A DNA stretch of 23,974 nucleotides from Candidatus Bathyarchaeum sp. Its GTDB lineage: Archaea > Thermoproteota > Bathyarchaeia > Bathyarchaeales > Bathyarchaeaceae. Below the pieces are notes generated by a model, which was given only the letters and a program-made list of their open reading frames with translations, was not told where the DNA came from and made no database searches. The number at the start of each line of letters is the position of its first letter. Positions within the stretch are counted from its first letter, which is position 1. Positions 8,169-16,127 of the stretch are shown here, in pieces. A program made the translations under genes and the position numbers. The DNA lies in the NCBI GenBank assembly GCA_003096235.1, contig PIXT01000100.1, positions 1 to 23,974 of the forward strand, written 5' to 3'.

Positions 8169-8183
8169 GGCACGCCACTTTGT

Positions 8184-9185
8184 TTAATGTTGTCTAGCAA
8201 AAATCAGGTCTGCCAAGTTTATTAGGTCTTCTTTGTCTTCGCAGTCAGGAAATCTGGACAACGACTTTTTGGCTTTTTTAATATACTTGTCAGCAAACTT
8301 TTTGGCGTAAGTAATTGCTCCCAAAGAATCAATCAACCCGATTGTTTCTTGTATCTGCTCAGCGGACGCGTCCTTGTTTCCAAGAATTTCAAGAATCCGT
8401 TTCCTTTGATTCTTTGAAGCCTTCTTGAGGGCATAAACAACCATCAAAGTCCGTTTTCCTTCCCGAATATCATTACCCACAGGCTTCTTCAGAACTTTCT
8501 CATCCGCAGTCAAAGCCAAAACATCATCAATAACCTGAAACGCGATGCCAGAATATCGTCCAAACTCGCCAAGACGCTTAACTTGACTTTTTGTTGCGCC
8601 GCCCAAGATTCCGCCACATCTTGCTGATGTCTCAAACAAAGCAGCGGTTTTACCGTTAATCATTTCGAGGTATTCTTCCTCGGAAACTGTTTCCTTTTCC
8701 TCAAACATCATATCTCGGGTTTGTCCTTCACAAAGAACTATGGTTGCTTCGCTAACTTCCTGCATTACCTGCAAGATTCGTTTTGGCTTTACATTTTTGG
8801 TGTCTGTATATTTGGTGATTGCCTCGTAAACCTTGGCGAATAATAAATCTCCAGCCACTATGGCAATGGGTACTCCCCACTTAGTGTGAACCGATGGAAC
8901 TCCTCGCCGTTTCTCATCCTGATCCATTATATCGTCATGAAGAAGAGTGAAGGTGTGAAGCATCTCCAAAGACGAGGCTGTTGCAAGCGCATCCTCTTCG
9001 TTTCCGCCTACCAGTTTGCAGCTTTTCAAGACAAGAAATGGTCTTAGCCGTTTTCCACCAGCATCAATTATGTGACGCGCAGCCTTGTAGAGAACTTGCG
9101 GTTCACTGCCAGAGTCCACAACTTGTTCAATGAATTTGTTCACTTTATCTGCTGATTCAGATATTTGAGATGACAGACGACTCAT
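8184..9185 (-). CDS. idsA: Geranylgeranyl diphosphate synthase (short-chain trans-prenyltransferase)
   Basis: This 333-residue enzyme condenses DMAPP with IPP units. Visible motifs are GGKRLRP (43-49), the first aspartate-rich motif DDIMD (84-88) and the second region FQVIDDVLAL (216-225), followed by KKPVGNDIREGKRT. F79 lies five residues before the first Asp-rich motif. In archaeal type I GGPP synthases an aromatic residue there stops elongation at C20, so GGPP is the likely product, feeding ether-lipid synthesis. The second motif ends in Ala rather than Asp; that position is not strict in archaeal enzymes. The start ATG overlaps the isomerase stop by four bases (ATGA), which implies translational coupling. 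Confidence 0.92.
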   Translation of the reverse strand: MSRLSSQISESADKVNKFIEQVVDSGSEPQVLYKAARHIIDAGGKRLRPFLVLKSCKLVGGNEEDALATASSLEMLHTFTLLHDDIMDQDEKRRGVPSVHTKWGVPIAIVAGDLLFAKVYEAITKYTDTKNVKPKRILQVMQEVSEATIVLCEGQTRDMMFEEKETVSEEEYLEMINGKTAALFETSARCGGILGGATKSQVKRLGEFGRYSGIAFQVIDDVLALTADEKVLKKPVGNDIREGKRTLMVVYALKKASKNQRKRILEILGNKDASAEQIQETIGLIDSLGAITYAKKFADKYIKKAKKSLSRFPDCEDKEDLINLADLIFARQH

Positions 9186-10282
9186 GCTTTTCTCCTCGCG
9201 TAAACTTCAGGCTGAAAACCTCGCACCTTTAACCATTCAGCAGTCTTTCCTGTCAACACAACAGGAACGTTCTGCAGTTTTTGAATTGAGTTTGCGCCTA
9301 CAAGAAACATTGCATTTCTCACTTCCTCAACCAAATACCCTAGCGCCTTTTTAACGTCTTCCGAAGATTTTGTGGCTGGCTCCAAAAAGGGGTAAGTGGC
9401 GCTGGCTAAACTTGCGCCTAAAGCTAAAGATTTTGTCACATCTATTCCCGTGCGTATTCCACCTGAAGCTATCACAGGCAAACGAACTGACTTGACCGTT
9501 TCTACAAGACTTACCGCAGTGGGTATGCCCCAGTCCCAGAAAGTTTCTCCCACTCTTTGACTGAATCTATCTTGGCGCGCTTTAGCCCTGTAATGCTCCA
9601 CCCCTGCCCAACTTGTGCCCCCAACTCCTGCAACATCAATCGCTGCAACACCTGCCGCTTCAAGCATAGCTGCATCCTCTGAAGCTATCCCTGCGCCTGT
9701 CTCCTTGACTATTACTGGAACCTCTAAGTCTTGGGCAAGTTTGCATATTTTTTGGAGAAGATTTGAGTAGTTTGTATCGCCTTCTGGCTGGGCAGCCTCC
9801 TGTAATGCATTCAAATGAATCGCCAAAGCATTTGCCTTCACCATTGCAACGGCTTTTTTTGCTTCTTTTATACCATATTTACTGACAAGCTGTGGACCGC
9901 CAATGTTGGCTAAAATGAATGCTGTTGGCGCTTTTTCTCTTACAACACTAAATGAGTGCTCAACTTTTGGGTTGTCAATTGCTATTCTTTGGCTTCCAAC
10001 ACCCATCCCGAGATGAAGCTCTTCTACAGCTTCGGCTATTGCAGCGTTTATTTTTGTGGCTTTTGCAGTGCCTCCGGTCATGGCTCCAACAAATATGGGA
10101 GCAGAAAACTTGTAGCCAAAAACCGTTGTTGAGCGGTCAATTTTTTCTCTATCAATCTCGGGCACAGCCTTATGTACAAGATGAACGTCCTCAAATCCCG
10201 TTGTAACTTTCTGGGATTGAACATTTTCTTTAAGACAAACTTCTATGTGGTCAGCTTTCCTTTCTCCAATAACATCATCCAA
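9182..10282 (-). CDS. fni: Type 2 isopentenyl-diphosphate delta-isomerase (FMN-dependent)
   Basis: This 366-residue protein has a TIM-barrel flavoenzyme pattern and interconverts IPP and DMAPP with reduced FMN and magnesium. Evidence includes RKADHI near residue 8, GAMTGG at about 67-71, the HLNALQEAAQPEGD segment with H156, N158, Q161 and E162 (the conserved catalytic/metal region), VKETGAG, GVGGTSW and the phosphate-binding ASGGIRTG. The length is typical of the family. It lies six bases behind isopentenyl phosphate kinase and overlaps GGPP synthase by four bases. It is the only IPP isomerase in the window. Confidence 0.95.
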   Translation of the reverse strand: MDDVIGERKADHIEVCLKENVQSQKVTTGFEDVHLVHKAVPEIDREKIDRSTTVFGYKFSAPIFVGAMTGGTAKATKINAAIAEAVEELHLGMGVGSQRIAIDNPKVEHSFSVVREKAPTAFILANIGGPQLVSKYGIKEAKKAVAMVKANALAIHLNALQEAAQPEGDTNYSNLLQKICKLAQDLEVPVIVKETGAGIASEDAAMLEAAGVAAIDVAGVGGTSWAGVEHYRAKARQDRFSQRVGETFWDWGIPTAVSLVETVKSVRLPVIASGGIRTGIDVTKSLALGASLASATYPFLEPATKSSEDVKKALGYLVEEVRNAMFLVGANSIQKLQNVPVVLTGKTAEWLKVRGFQPEVYARRKA

Positions 10283-10288
10283 CAGTTT

Positions 10289-11089
10289 TCACCCTTTCTT
10301 GATAATTGTCCCAATCACTTCTTCACCCTTAAGCGCCTTGTAGACCCTCAATGGCTTTGTGGCGTTAACAATCAATGTTTGAATGTTCTTTTCGATTGCA
10401 GGAACCAATTCATGCATCTTTCCGAGCATGCCGCCCGTCACGTCGGTTGCTGTTGACCCTTCTATTTCATGTTTTTGGGCTTTTAATTCTTCTAATGTAA
10501 CCTGCCGAATCAGCTTGGCTGACGAGCAAGATTTAGGGTCTGCGGTGTATAATCCGTCAACGTCGCCGCCCATTATGATACGGGATGCACCAAAGTTTAT
10601 TGCCAAAGAAGCGACAAGCTGGTCTCCAGACAATATGGCAAAACCTTTCTCTGAGTCAAGAACTGCATCTCCAAAAAGGACGGGTACAAGCCCCATGTCC
10701 AGCATTCTTTTTATCGGTTTACGTTCCATGCTTTGTATTCTGCCAGCCTTTGTTACAACACAAGAAGACGGCTGAACAACTACTGCGTTGATGTTGTAGC
10801 TGATTAAAGCCTCCATAACCAAGCTGTTCAACTGGGTCATGGCGCGATGAGTCTCCGAAAAACCCTGAACCTGTGATGGGTCACCATACCCGTCAGTTAG
10901 ATTATACTTTTTTGCAACAGGATGCCCAAAAGAGCCGCCGCCATGAACCAAAATAAGCGACGAAACTTTGGCACGAGAAATTTCGTCTGCCAACCGTTTA
11001 ATCGTTTCCAAGTTGGCTGTGGCTGGCTTATTCTTGTCGGTTATAACAGAGCCGCCGAGCTTCAGAACAGTTGGTTTAACTCCCATCAT
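10289..11089 (-). CDS. ipk: Isopentenyl phosphate kinase
   Basis: This 266-residue amino-acid-kinase-fold protein phosphorylates isopentenyl phosphate to IPP with ATP. K10-LGGS at the N-terminus and the glycine loop GGGSFGHP (50-57) are characteristic. H56 corresponds to the His that distinguishes isopentenyl phosphate kinases from carbamate and acetylglutamate kinases. LSGDQLVASLA and GGDVDGLYTADP follow, as expected. Two adjacent ATG codons (11089 and 11086) share one GGTGG ribosome binding site; the second has the better spacing. Its place between the dehydratase subunit and the isomerase matches its step in the archaeal mevalonate pathway. Confidence 0.95.
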   Translation of the reverse strand: MMGVKPTVLKLGGSVITDKNKPATANLETIKRLADEISRAKVSSLILVHGGGSFGHPVAKKYNLTDGYGDPSQVQGFSETHRAMTQLNSLVMEALISYNINAVVVQPSSCVVTKAGRIQSMERKPIKRMLDMGLVPVLFGDAVLDSEKGFAILSGDQLVASLAINFGASRIIMGGDVDGLYTADPKSCSSAKLIRQVTLEELKAQKHEIEGSTATDVTGGMLGKMHELVPAIEKNIQTLIVNATKPLRVYKALKGEEVIGTIIKKG

Positions 11090-11141
11090 TCCACCATCAC
11101 TTATTTTAGGCTAAGCTGACGGGTTTCCCCTTTCAACACGC

Positions 11142-11528
11142 CTACTTCTTTACTGTGACAACACCGTTATCTATCCGAACAGTGTCTCCACTCACTATCT
11201 TTGAAACATCAACCTTATCCACACAGGGTATCTCCGAAATTATTGCGCCCACAGCAACCACAGTTTCGCACTCGCTGTTCACGATTCCAGCAGGAGCAAC
11301 CCCGCCCTTCTTTAATCTGTAAAGCGTATACGAGCCAACAGTTGACCCTTTACCTGTCGGGAAAACCAAGATTTTGCCTCTGATTTGTTTTCCCTGCAGT
11401 TCATGCCCCTTCTCCAGTATTTCGCTGGTTTCAGGGTCTACTCCACCATAAAACGAAATCGGCTGAGTTGTCGTTAAAGCCTCAGCCTCTGCAACACCCC
11501 GTGAGATAATTCTTCCTTTCAGCTCCAT
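11142..11528 (-). CDS. Phosphomevalonate dehydratase, small subunit (aconitase X swivel domain, DUF126)
   Basis: This 128-residue protein is the swivelling partner of the large subunit. In the archaeal mevalonate pathway the pair removes water from mevalonate 5-phosphate, giving trans-anhydromevalonate 5-phosphate. Family landmarks are GGVDP (28-32), GKILVFPTGKGSTVGSY (51-67) with S62 in the position of the conserved catalytic serine, and AGIVNSECE. An in-frame GTG/ATG-free extension reaches nine codons upstream. I start at ATG 11528 because a GGGAGTGAG ribosome binding site precedes it, giving a 10-base overlap with the large-subunit gene. The substrate is inferred from the operon; related proteins also act on hydroxyproline derivatives. 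Confidence 0.9.
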   Translation of the reverse strand: MELKGRIISRGVAEAEALTTTQPISFYGGVDPETSEILEKGHELQGKQIRGKILVFPTGKGSTVGSYTLYRLKKGGVAPAGIVNSECETVVAVGAIISEIPCVDKVDVSKIVSGDTVRIDNGVVTVKK

Positions 11529-12715
11529 TTTCCACTCACTCCCGCATCTATACACTCTTCAAGGCTTCCCATCTTTGTCAACATCTTGTTATGGCGCGAA
11601 TAGTAACATCCCTTCGCCGAAGTCGTAGCAATTGCTCTAAACCTTCCCTTCAAAGGAGCCACAGCCATGCAAGTATCACACGCAAACTTTGCTCCAGAAT
11701 CCTCAATTATTTTTGTGTACCCTCTTTTGTCGGCAAGCTGCTTTGCAGGTCTTGAGGTTGCAACCCAAAATTCTGTGTTCACTGATATCTTCTTGTCTTT
11801 TAGCAAGCTTGCTATTTGCGCAATTTCTTTGATGGATGCATGAGGGCAGCCGATACAAACAAAATCGATGTCTTTTGTTTCATCATTGATTGCATTGTAC
11901 GCCTCTTGTATGTCCTGCTCATCGATTGTTATCTTCTCTTTTGGAGGCTGAACTTTCTCTGACGCCGGAGTAATATCCTTCATGTAGAAGAGCGGCTTTG
12001 ACCCAAAAGTCACAACAGACGCACAAAAAGTCTTCAACTCGTCAACGCTCGCATCCTTTATTCCAGTTATGTACGGAATCTTGCTTTGCGCCTGATTTCC
12101 AACACAGTAACCAAGAGCACCCCAATCCGAAAACTTGGACATTTTCGCAGTTACTTTCACATGAGCATCTGGAACTCTGTTCTCGTCAAGATGAAGACCA
12201 TAACAGGGCGTTTTTCCAACAAAAGCCGCCGCCAACGCCGAAGGACCACCTTCCCTGTTTGTTTTTGCACCAATAACCGAATTCGCAAACGTTACCGCAG
12301 AAGATTCAGACCAAGCAATATGCTCACCATAACGGGGCAAATTACCAATCAAATATGGAGTACATGTGCAGGATACGATTATCCCCATTTTACTGAAAGC
12401 ATCAATAACCAGATTCTGTTTTCGCGCAAACTCGGGGTCAATTCCAAGATTCTGCCAGTTTTCCAGATCCATTCCTGCAGGATTCAAGGTTGTGAGAACT
12501 TTAACTTTGCCGTCTTTTGCTAGCTCATTCAGAAACTCTAGACCCGCATCTCCAAGGTTATGGTATGATACGCCCGCAACTTGAACGGAACCAACTTCAA
12601 TGAGTTTTTCTGCGCCGTAAATGTTTCCAAGAGCAACTAGTATCTCCATAGACTTTTTTACTGCGTAGCCCTCTTCACCATCCAGCATACGCTCTTCATT
12701 TTTTGTCAGAAACAT
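11519..12715 (-). CDS. Phosphomevalonate dehydratase, large subunit (aconitase X catalytic, DUF521)
   Basis: This 398-residue aconitase-X-type protein is the catalytic iron-sulfur subunit of phosphomevalonate dehydratase. LTKNEERMLDGEEG at the N-terminus and NREGGPSALAAAFVGKTP (153-170) are hallmark segments. Candidate cluster ligands are among C116/C118 (SCTCTPY), C287/C290 (CIGCPH), C346/C349 (CDTC) and C370; three ligands are expected. It starts at ATG four bases behind the UbiD-type decarboxylase and overlaps the small subunit by ten bases, so a stoichiometric complex is likely. Without context, DUF521 proteins can be other dehydratases or isomerases. Its position between mevalonate kinase and isopentenyl phosphate kinase makes the mevalonate role very probable. 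Confidence 0.92.
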   Translation of the reverse strand: MFLTKNEERMLDGEEGYAVKKSMEILVALGNIYGAEKLIEVGSVQVAGVSYHNLGDAGLEFLNELAKDGKVKVLTTLNPAGMDLENWQNLGIDPEFARKQNLVIDAFSKMGIIVSCTCTPYLIGNLPRYGEHIAWSESSAVTFANSVIGAKTNREGGPSALAAAFVGKTPCYGLHLDENRVPDAHVKVTAKMSKFSDWGALGYCVGNQAQSKIPYITGIKDASVDELKTFCASVVTFGSKPLFYMKDITPASEKVQPPKEKITIDEQDIQEAYNAINDETKDIDFVCIGCPHASIKEIAQIASLLKDKKISVNTEFWVATSRPAKQLADKRGYTKIIEDSGAKFACDTCMAVAPLKGRFRAIATTSAKGCYYSRHNKMLTKMGSLEECIDAGVSGKWS

Positions 12716-12719
12716 AAGA

Positions 12720-14027
12720 TCACAGGAACTTGTTTAAGTCAACTTTTCGGTAATTTTCCTTATTAAATCCTTTACCTGTCCCTTGCAGAGGTATTGTTGC
12801 ATCTAAACCCATTTTGCATGTTCTGGCTTTCTTTCCCTCAGTTAAATCTCCAGACGGATCAAGAGATGACCCCGGCTGATTCGGTATTATAACCGCGGCT
12901 TTGTCTGCTTGGAACCGTGTTGCAAGAGCCCACTCAACATCGTTACTATCATAGATGTTTACGTCGTCATCTACGACAACACAATGCTTCAACGATCTAT
13001 GACCCTCAAAAGCTGCTTTAATCGCCTTTTTTCCATCATCGGGGTTCTGTTTGGTTATCTGAACCACGGCATGAAGCCAACTGCAGCCTCCAGTGGTGAT
13101 GTAAACATCATTGCATTTGCAGACCTTGTTAACCTCGTTAAAGATGGTTGGTTCTTTAGGCATCCCCATCAACACTTTATGCTCATTTCTTCCAGCAAGA
13201 ATTGTTTGATAAATCGGCTTCTTTTTGTGGGTTATACATTTGATTTCTATCACGGGCTGCATTCTAACCCTGTCAACAATTCCTGTAAGATCAAGAAACG
13301 GTCCTTCCGGAACCATCTCTTTTGTTATCCGCCCCTCCAAAACGATTTCGCAGTCACGTGGAACCTCAACATCGATTGTCTTACATTTCACTAGTTCCGT
13401 CTTTTCTAACACATTTGCCATTCCAAGCTCATCAACACCCATAGGCAAAGATGTAGACGCAGCAAGAAGAACAGATGTGGAGTTGCCGATACACATTGCT
13501 ATGTCAAGCTCACCACCAGCCTTTTTCAGGGCAGTATCTGTTCCTCTATTTTCGACGATTCTAGCCACAAACCTGTCTTTCCCAATCAGCATCAACCGAT
13601 GAAAACACATGTTTCTGCCTAATTCAGGGTCCTTTACTATAGAAATGGCAGATGGAACATACTTTCCCCCATCCTTTTCGGTGTACCTCATTATCGGAAA
13701 CTTTGTTAAATCAACATTTTTTTCAACAACTTGCTGGCATTCTCCAGTTTTCACAACTTCTGGAGCTACCGTGTTCTCTATTGCACGTGATAAATTGGGC
13801 AAAATCTGCTGTATATCCATGTTCAACGCTTTCGCAACCAACTCTTTAGACGAAACCAACCCAGCAACCACTGGCATGTCTGACTCTTTCACATTCTCAA
13901 AAAAACAGGGCTTTTCACCCATGGCGTCAATGATTCCCGCCAACTCAAGATCGGTTGAAACCTCTTTTTTTATTCTTGTTAATTTCCCTTCACGTTCAAG
14001 CTGTTCAATAAATTCTCTAAAACCCAA
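12720..14027 (-). CDS. UbiD-family decarboxylase, probable anhydromevalonate phosphate decarboxylase
   Basis: This 435-residue UbiD-fold enzyme is expected to use prenylated FMN to decarboxylate trans-anhydromevalonate 5-phosphate to isopentenyl phosphate. FREFIEQLEREGKL at the N-terminus is typical of the family. The segment around N139 to R144 (NMCFHR) matches the cofactor-binding N-x4-R pattern, and E231 and E241 (VLEGRI, EGPF) are candidates for the acid residues of the active site. I prefer the TTG at 14027: GAGGG lies seven bases before it, and family members begin at this point. The alternative TTG at 14057 would overlap mevalonate kinase by 20 bases. No flavin prenyltransferase (UbiX) gene is in the window. 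The substrate is assigned by context. Confidence 0.9.
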   Translation of the reverse strand: MGFREFIEQLEREGKLTRIKKEVSTDLELAGIIDAMGEKPCFFENVKESDMPVVAGLVSSKELVAKALNMDIQQILPNLSRAIENTVAPEVVKTGECQQVVEKNVDLTKFPIMRYTEKDGGKYVPSAISIVKDPELGRNMCFHRLMLIGKDRFVARIVENRGTDTALKKAGGELDIAMCIGNSTSVLLAASTSLPMGVDELGMANVLEKTELVKCKTIDVEVPRDCEIVLEGRITKEMVPEGPFLDLTGIVDRVRMQPVIEIKCITHKKKPIYQTILAGRNEHKVLMGMPKEPTIFNEVNKVCKCNDVYITTGGCSWLHAVVQITKQNPDDGKKAIKAAFEGHRSLKHCVVVDDDVNIYDSNDVEWALATRFQADKAAVIIPNQPGSSLDPSGDLTEGKKARTCKMGLDATIPLQGTGKGFNKENYRKVDLNKFL

Positions 14028-14037
14028 AATTTTTCCC

Positions 14038-14982
14038 TCACACTTTCCTGACGCCAATCTTTGTCCTTAAAACTTCAAATCCCTCTTCCTCGATTGCTAA
14101 TGCAACCTTTTCCTGCAACATTTTTCCGGGAGTCAAAGCTAACATGCAACCTCCGCCTCCGCCCCCAGTCATCTTTGCTCCAAACGCCCCCTGTTTTCTG
14201 GCCAACTCAACCAAAGTATCTAATTCTTTGCACGAGACCTCAATTTCCTGTAGCAATCGATGGTTTTGGTTCATTAACTCGCCAACCTTTCTTAGATCGA
14301 ATTCCTCTAGTGCATTTCTTCCTTTATGCGCCAAATCTTCTGCCTGCTTAAAGATTACCCCATATTCTTTGGGGTTTTGTTCCTTTCTTTGTGCTACTCC
14401 GGCAACCATCGCCTTCGTGTTAGCGACAATTCCAGTGTTCCCAATCACAATTTCAACAGGCTCACGTATGTTTAACTGCTCTATAGCGTTTGAGCCCCTG
14501 TTCAAGTTTTTCTTGAACCAAATCAAACCACCAAACGTTGCTGCTGTATTGTCAATGCCTGAAGGGTTTCCAGCATACGCCTTCTCTGCTTCATAGGCAA
14601 CATCATTAATTTTTTCATCCGACAACTCTAAGCCATACTCTTCCGCTATGGCTCGGGCAATCGCGACGCTGCTTGCTGCAGAAGCTCCAAGTCCACTAAA
14701 TCCGGGTAGGTTTCCGCCCAACCAAATGTCCATGGCAGTTTTTTTGGGGTCCATGTTCATTGCCGTTAGCATTCTTTCAATAGACTCTAATTGCTGCATT
14801 TTCTTTTTTTCAGCGTACCCTTTTGCGCCGGTTCTCTCATCCTTTACTGTTATGGCTTTTGTGGCTTTTTTTACTTGTGCGTCAGCTGCTGAATCAACTG
14901 CTGAAGCAATTCCGGGTACACCATGAACAACAAAGTGTTCACCGAACAAAATTGTTTTTCCGAAACCAGAACCTCTTCCCAT
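14038..14982 (-). CDS. mvk: Mevalonate kinase
   Basis: This GHMP kinase (314 residues from the chosen start) phosphorylates mevalonate to mevalonate 5-phosphate. Motif 1 is GKTILFGEHFVVHG (8-21), the ATP-binding motif 2 is LPGFSGLGASAASS (92-105), NPSGIDNTAATFGG (139-152) holds the likely catalytic D144, and KMTGGGGGGCML (270-281) is motif 3. The frame stays open to an ATG at 15042, but that would add 20 residues absent from the family and would start upstream of the probable TATA box. ATG 14982 fits better, with a short leader. This is the first gene of the isoprenoid operon, ten bases before the UbiD-type decarboxylase. No phosphomevalonate kinase or diphosphomevalonate decarboxylase accompanies it. 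Confidence 0.93.
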   Translation of the reverse strand: MGRGSGFGKTILFGEHFVVHGVPGIASAVDSAADAQVKKATKAITVKDERTGAKGYAEKKKMQQLESIERMLTAMNMDPKKTAMDIWLGGNLPGFSGLGASAASSVAIARAIAEEYGLELSDEKINDVAYEAEKAYAGNPSGIDNTAATFGGLIWFKKNLNRGSNAIEQLNIREPVEIVIGNTGIVANTKAMVAGVAQRKEQNPKEYGVIFKQAEDLAHKGRNALEEFDLRKVGELMNQNHRLLQEIEVSCKELDTLVELARKQGAFGAKMTGGGGGGCMLALTPGKMLQEKVALAIEEEGFEVLRTKIGVRKV

Positions 14983-15014
14983 ATGAACATACCCAAAACA
15001 CAATGGAATATGGT

Positions 15015-15030
15015 GTAATAAAATACTTTT
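15015..15030 (-). promoter_or_regulatory. Probable promoter of the mevalonate operon
   Basis: The minus strand reads AAAAGTATTTTATTAC, an AT-rich box A-like element. Initiation about 25 bases on would fall near 14996, just before the preferred mevalonate kinase ATG at 14982. A second candidate (GCATAAACAAA) lies about 15 bases upstream. Either one leaves the distal ATG at 15042 outside the transcript. Confidence 0.4.
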
Positions 15031-15142
15031 TTGTTTATGCATGTTTTCCTAATCATTTTTAGCAATGCAGAATTCATTTTGTGTGCACAATCTTTGCGGT
15101 GTTCTAGTGTTAGCGGTAAAACCTGTGCTTTGGCATTGTACC

Positions 15143-15150
15143 TTTATAAA
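15143..15150 (+). promoter_or_regulatory. TATA box of the PAP2-like gene
   Basis: TTTATAAA within CCTTTATAAACTC is a strong archaeal box A. Expected initiation is near 15172, almost at the ATG at 15177, so the mRNA is likely leaderless. This argues against the earlier in-frame ATG at 15159. Confidence 0.6.
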
Positions 15151-15176
15151 CTCGCTAAATGTTGTATAGCTACCGT

Positions 15177-15800
15177 ATGACGAGCATCAATGAGCACAAA
15201 CCGCAAACACAAATTGGTCACGCTTTAGCAAATTTTATCTCAACCTTTGTTTCTCCCCCAACTATGGCCATAGTGGCAACTGTCGTATTCTCTTTGTGGT
15301 CACCTATCGGTATAGGTTCACTTTCTGCTCCTTTGAGTATTCTGTTCAGTTTTTTGCTGTTTGCTTTCTTCCCGTTTTTGCCCGTAATTTATTTTTATAA
15401 AAAGAATGTTGTTGATCTATACGTTTCAAAAAGAGAAGCGCGAACACCTTTTTTCTTGATTGCTCTAGCCAGTTATTCTTTTGCGGCTATACTTTTCTTT
15501 GCTACGAACACACACATACTATTTTTACTTGCTGTAGGCTACACTGTTGTTACAGCAATCCTTATGATTGTTAACTTTTTTTGGAAGGTCAGCACTCATT
15601 GTGCTGGCGTAACTGGACCTATTGTTGCGCTTATTATTGTATTTGGCGTAAATGTTCTGCCTTTATCTTTGATTATAGTTTTATTGTGTTGGGCCAGAAT
15701 AAAGCTAGAGAATCACACGTTCGCACAAACTCTTGTGGGAACACTAATTGCATTGACTGTTGGCATCGTGGAATACAATCTGTTTTATCATGTGAGTTAA
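15177..15800 (+). CDS. PAP2-family integral membrane phosphatase-like protein
   Basis: The protein has 207 residues with about six membrane helices. The PAP2 signature is recognisable: a KREARTPF segment after the second helix for motif 1, STHCAGVTGP for motif 2 (S-x-H in place of PSGH) and ARIKLENHTFAQTLVG for motif 3 (R-x5-H-x3-Q). The final Asp of the classical third motif is Gln here. Such enzymes dephosphorylate lipid or prenyl phosphates at the membrane. It diverges from the mevalonate kinase operon and interrupts the usual MEMO-mevalonate kinase adjacency, so a prenyl or archaeal-lipid phosphate substrate is plausible but unproven. I start at 15177 because the TATA box leaves no room for the upstream ATG. 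Confidence 0.7.
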   Translation: MTSINEHKPQTQIGHALANFISTFVSPPTMAIVATVVFSLWSPIGIGSLSAPLSILFSFLLFAFFPFLPVIYFYKKNVVDLYVSKREARTPFFLIALASYSFAAILFFATNTHILFLLAVGYTVVTAILMIVNFFWKVSTHCAGVTGPIVALIIVFGVNVLPLSLIIVLLCWARIKLENHTFAQTLVGTLIALTVGIVEYNLFYHVS

Positions 15801-15983
15801 CGATTTTGAAGAGGTTTGCATACAAACTTTCAGGTTAACTATTTTTGACACAACATCTTCACGTATAGACTGAAAAAGAGGGTTACAAAGACGTTGGTGG
15901 TAGTACATGTTTAGTTATGTTTTATGTTGACTGCTTAAGCGAGCGTGACTTTGTATTTTGGTGTTTGCTGAGTTTTTGTGGTC

Positions 15984-16085
15984 TTAGATTCTAGGGAAGA
16001 ACCAAATCTCAACAAGTTCTTTGAATGTTGTAGACTCTTTGCTTTCTAGCTCGGATCTGTTTTTATTGACTATTGGTGTTGCCAT
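15984..16085 (-). CDS. Small protein of 33 residues, function unknown
   Basis: This short open frame starts at ATG. GTGAT, part of the GGTGAT-type ribosome binding site, lies five bases upstream, and a strong TATA-like element lies at 16128-16143. Initiation predicted near 16110 would give a leader of about 25 bases. The translation begins MATPIVNKNRSELESK and ends FKELVEIWFFPRI, a polar N-terminal half followed by an amphipathic, aromatic tail. I know no family. The agreement of promoter, ribosome binding site and start suggests a real gene, but at this length chance remains possible. Confidence 0.4.
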   Translation of the reverse strand: MATPIVNKNRSELESKESTTFKELVEIWFFPRI

Positions 16086-16127
16086 ATTCAATCACACTCA
16101 TTCAACTAATTCAGGTGATACTATATG

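Noticed and set aside
14028..14057. Upstream TTG start of the UbiD-type gene overlapping mevalonate kinase
   Set aside because: The TTG at 14027 has GAGGG at correct spacing and matches the family N-terminus; the upstream TTG has neither.
14983..15042. Twenty-residue N-terminal extension of mevalonate kinase
   Set aside because: It lies upstream of the expected transcription start, and family members begin at about the GRGSGFGK segment.
15200..15990. Minus-strand frame of about 54 codons running into the PAP2-like gene
   Set aside because: It is antisense to the PAP2-like gene for half its length and has no ribosome binding site.
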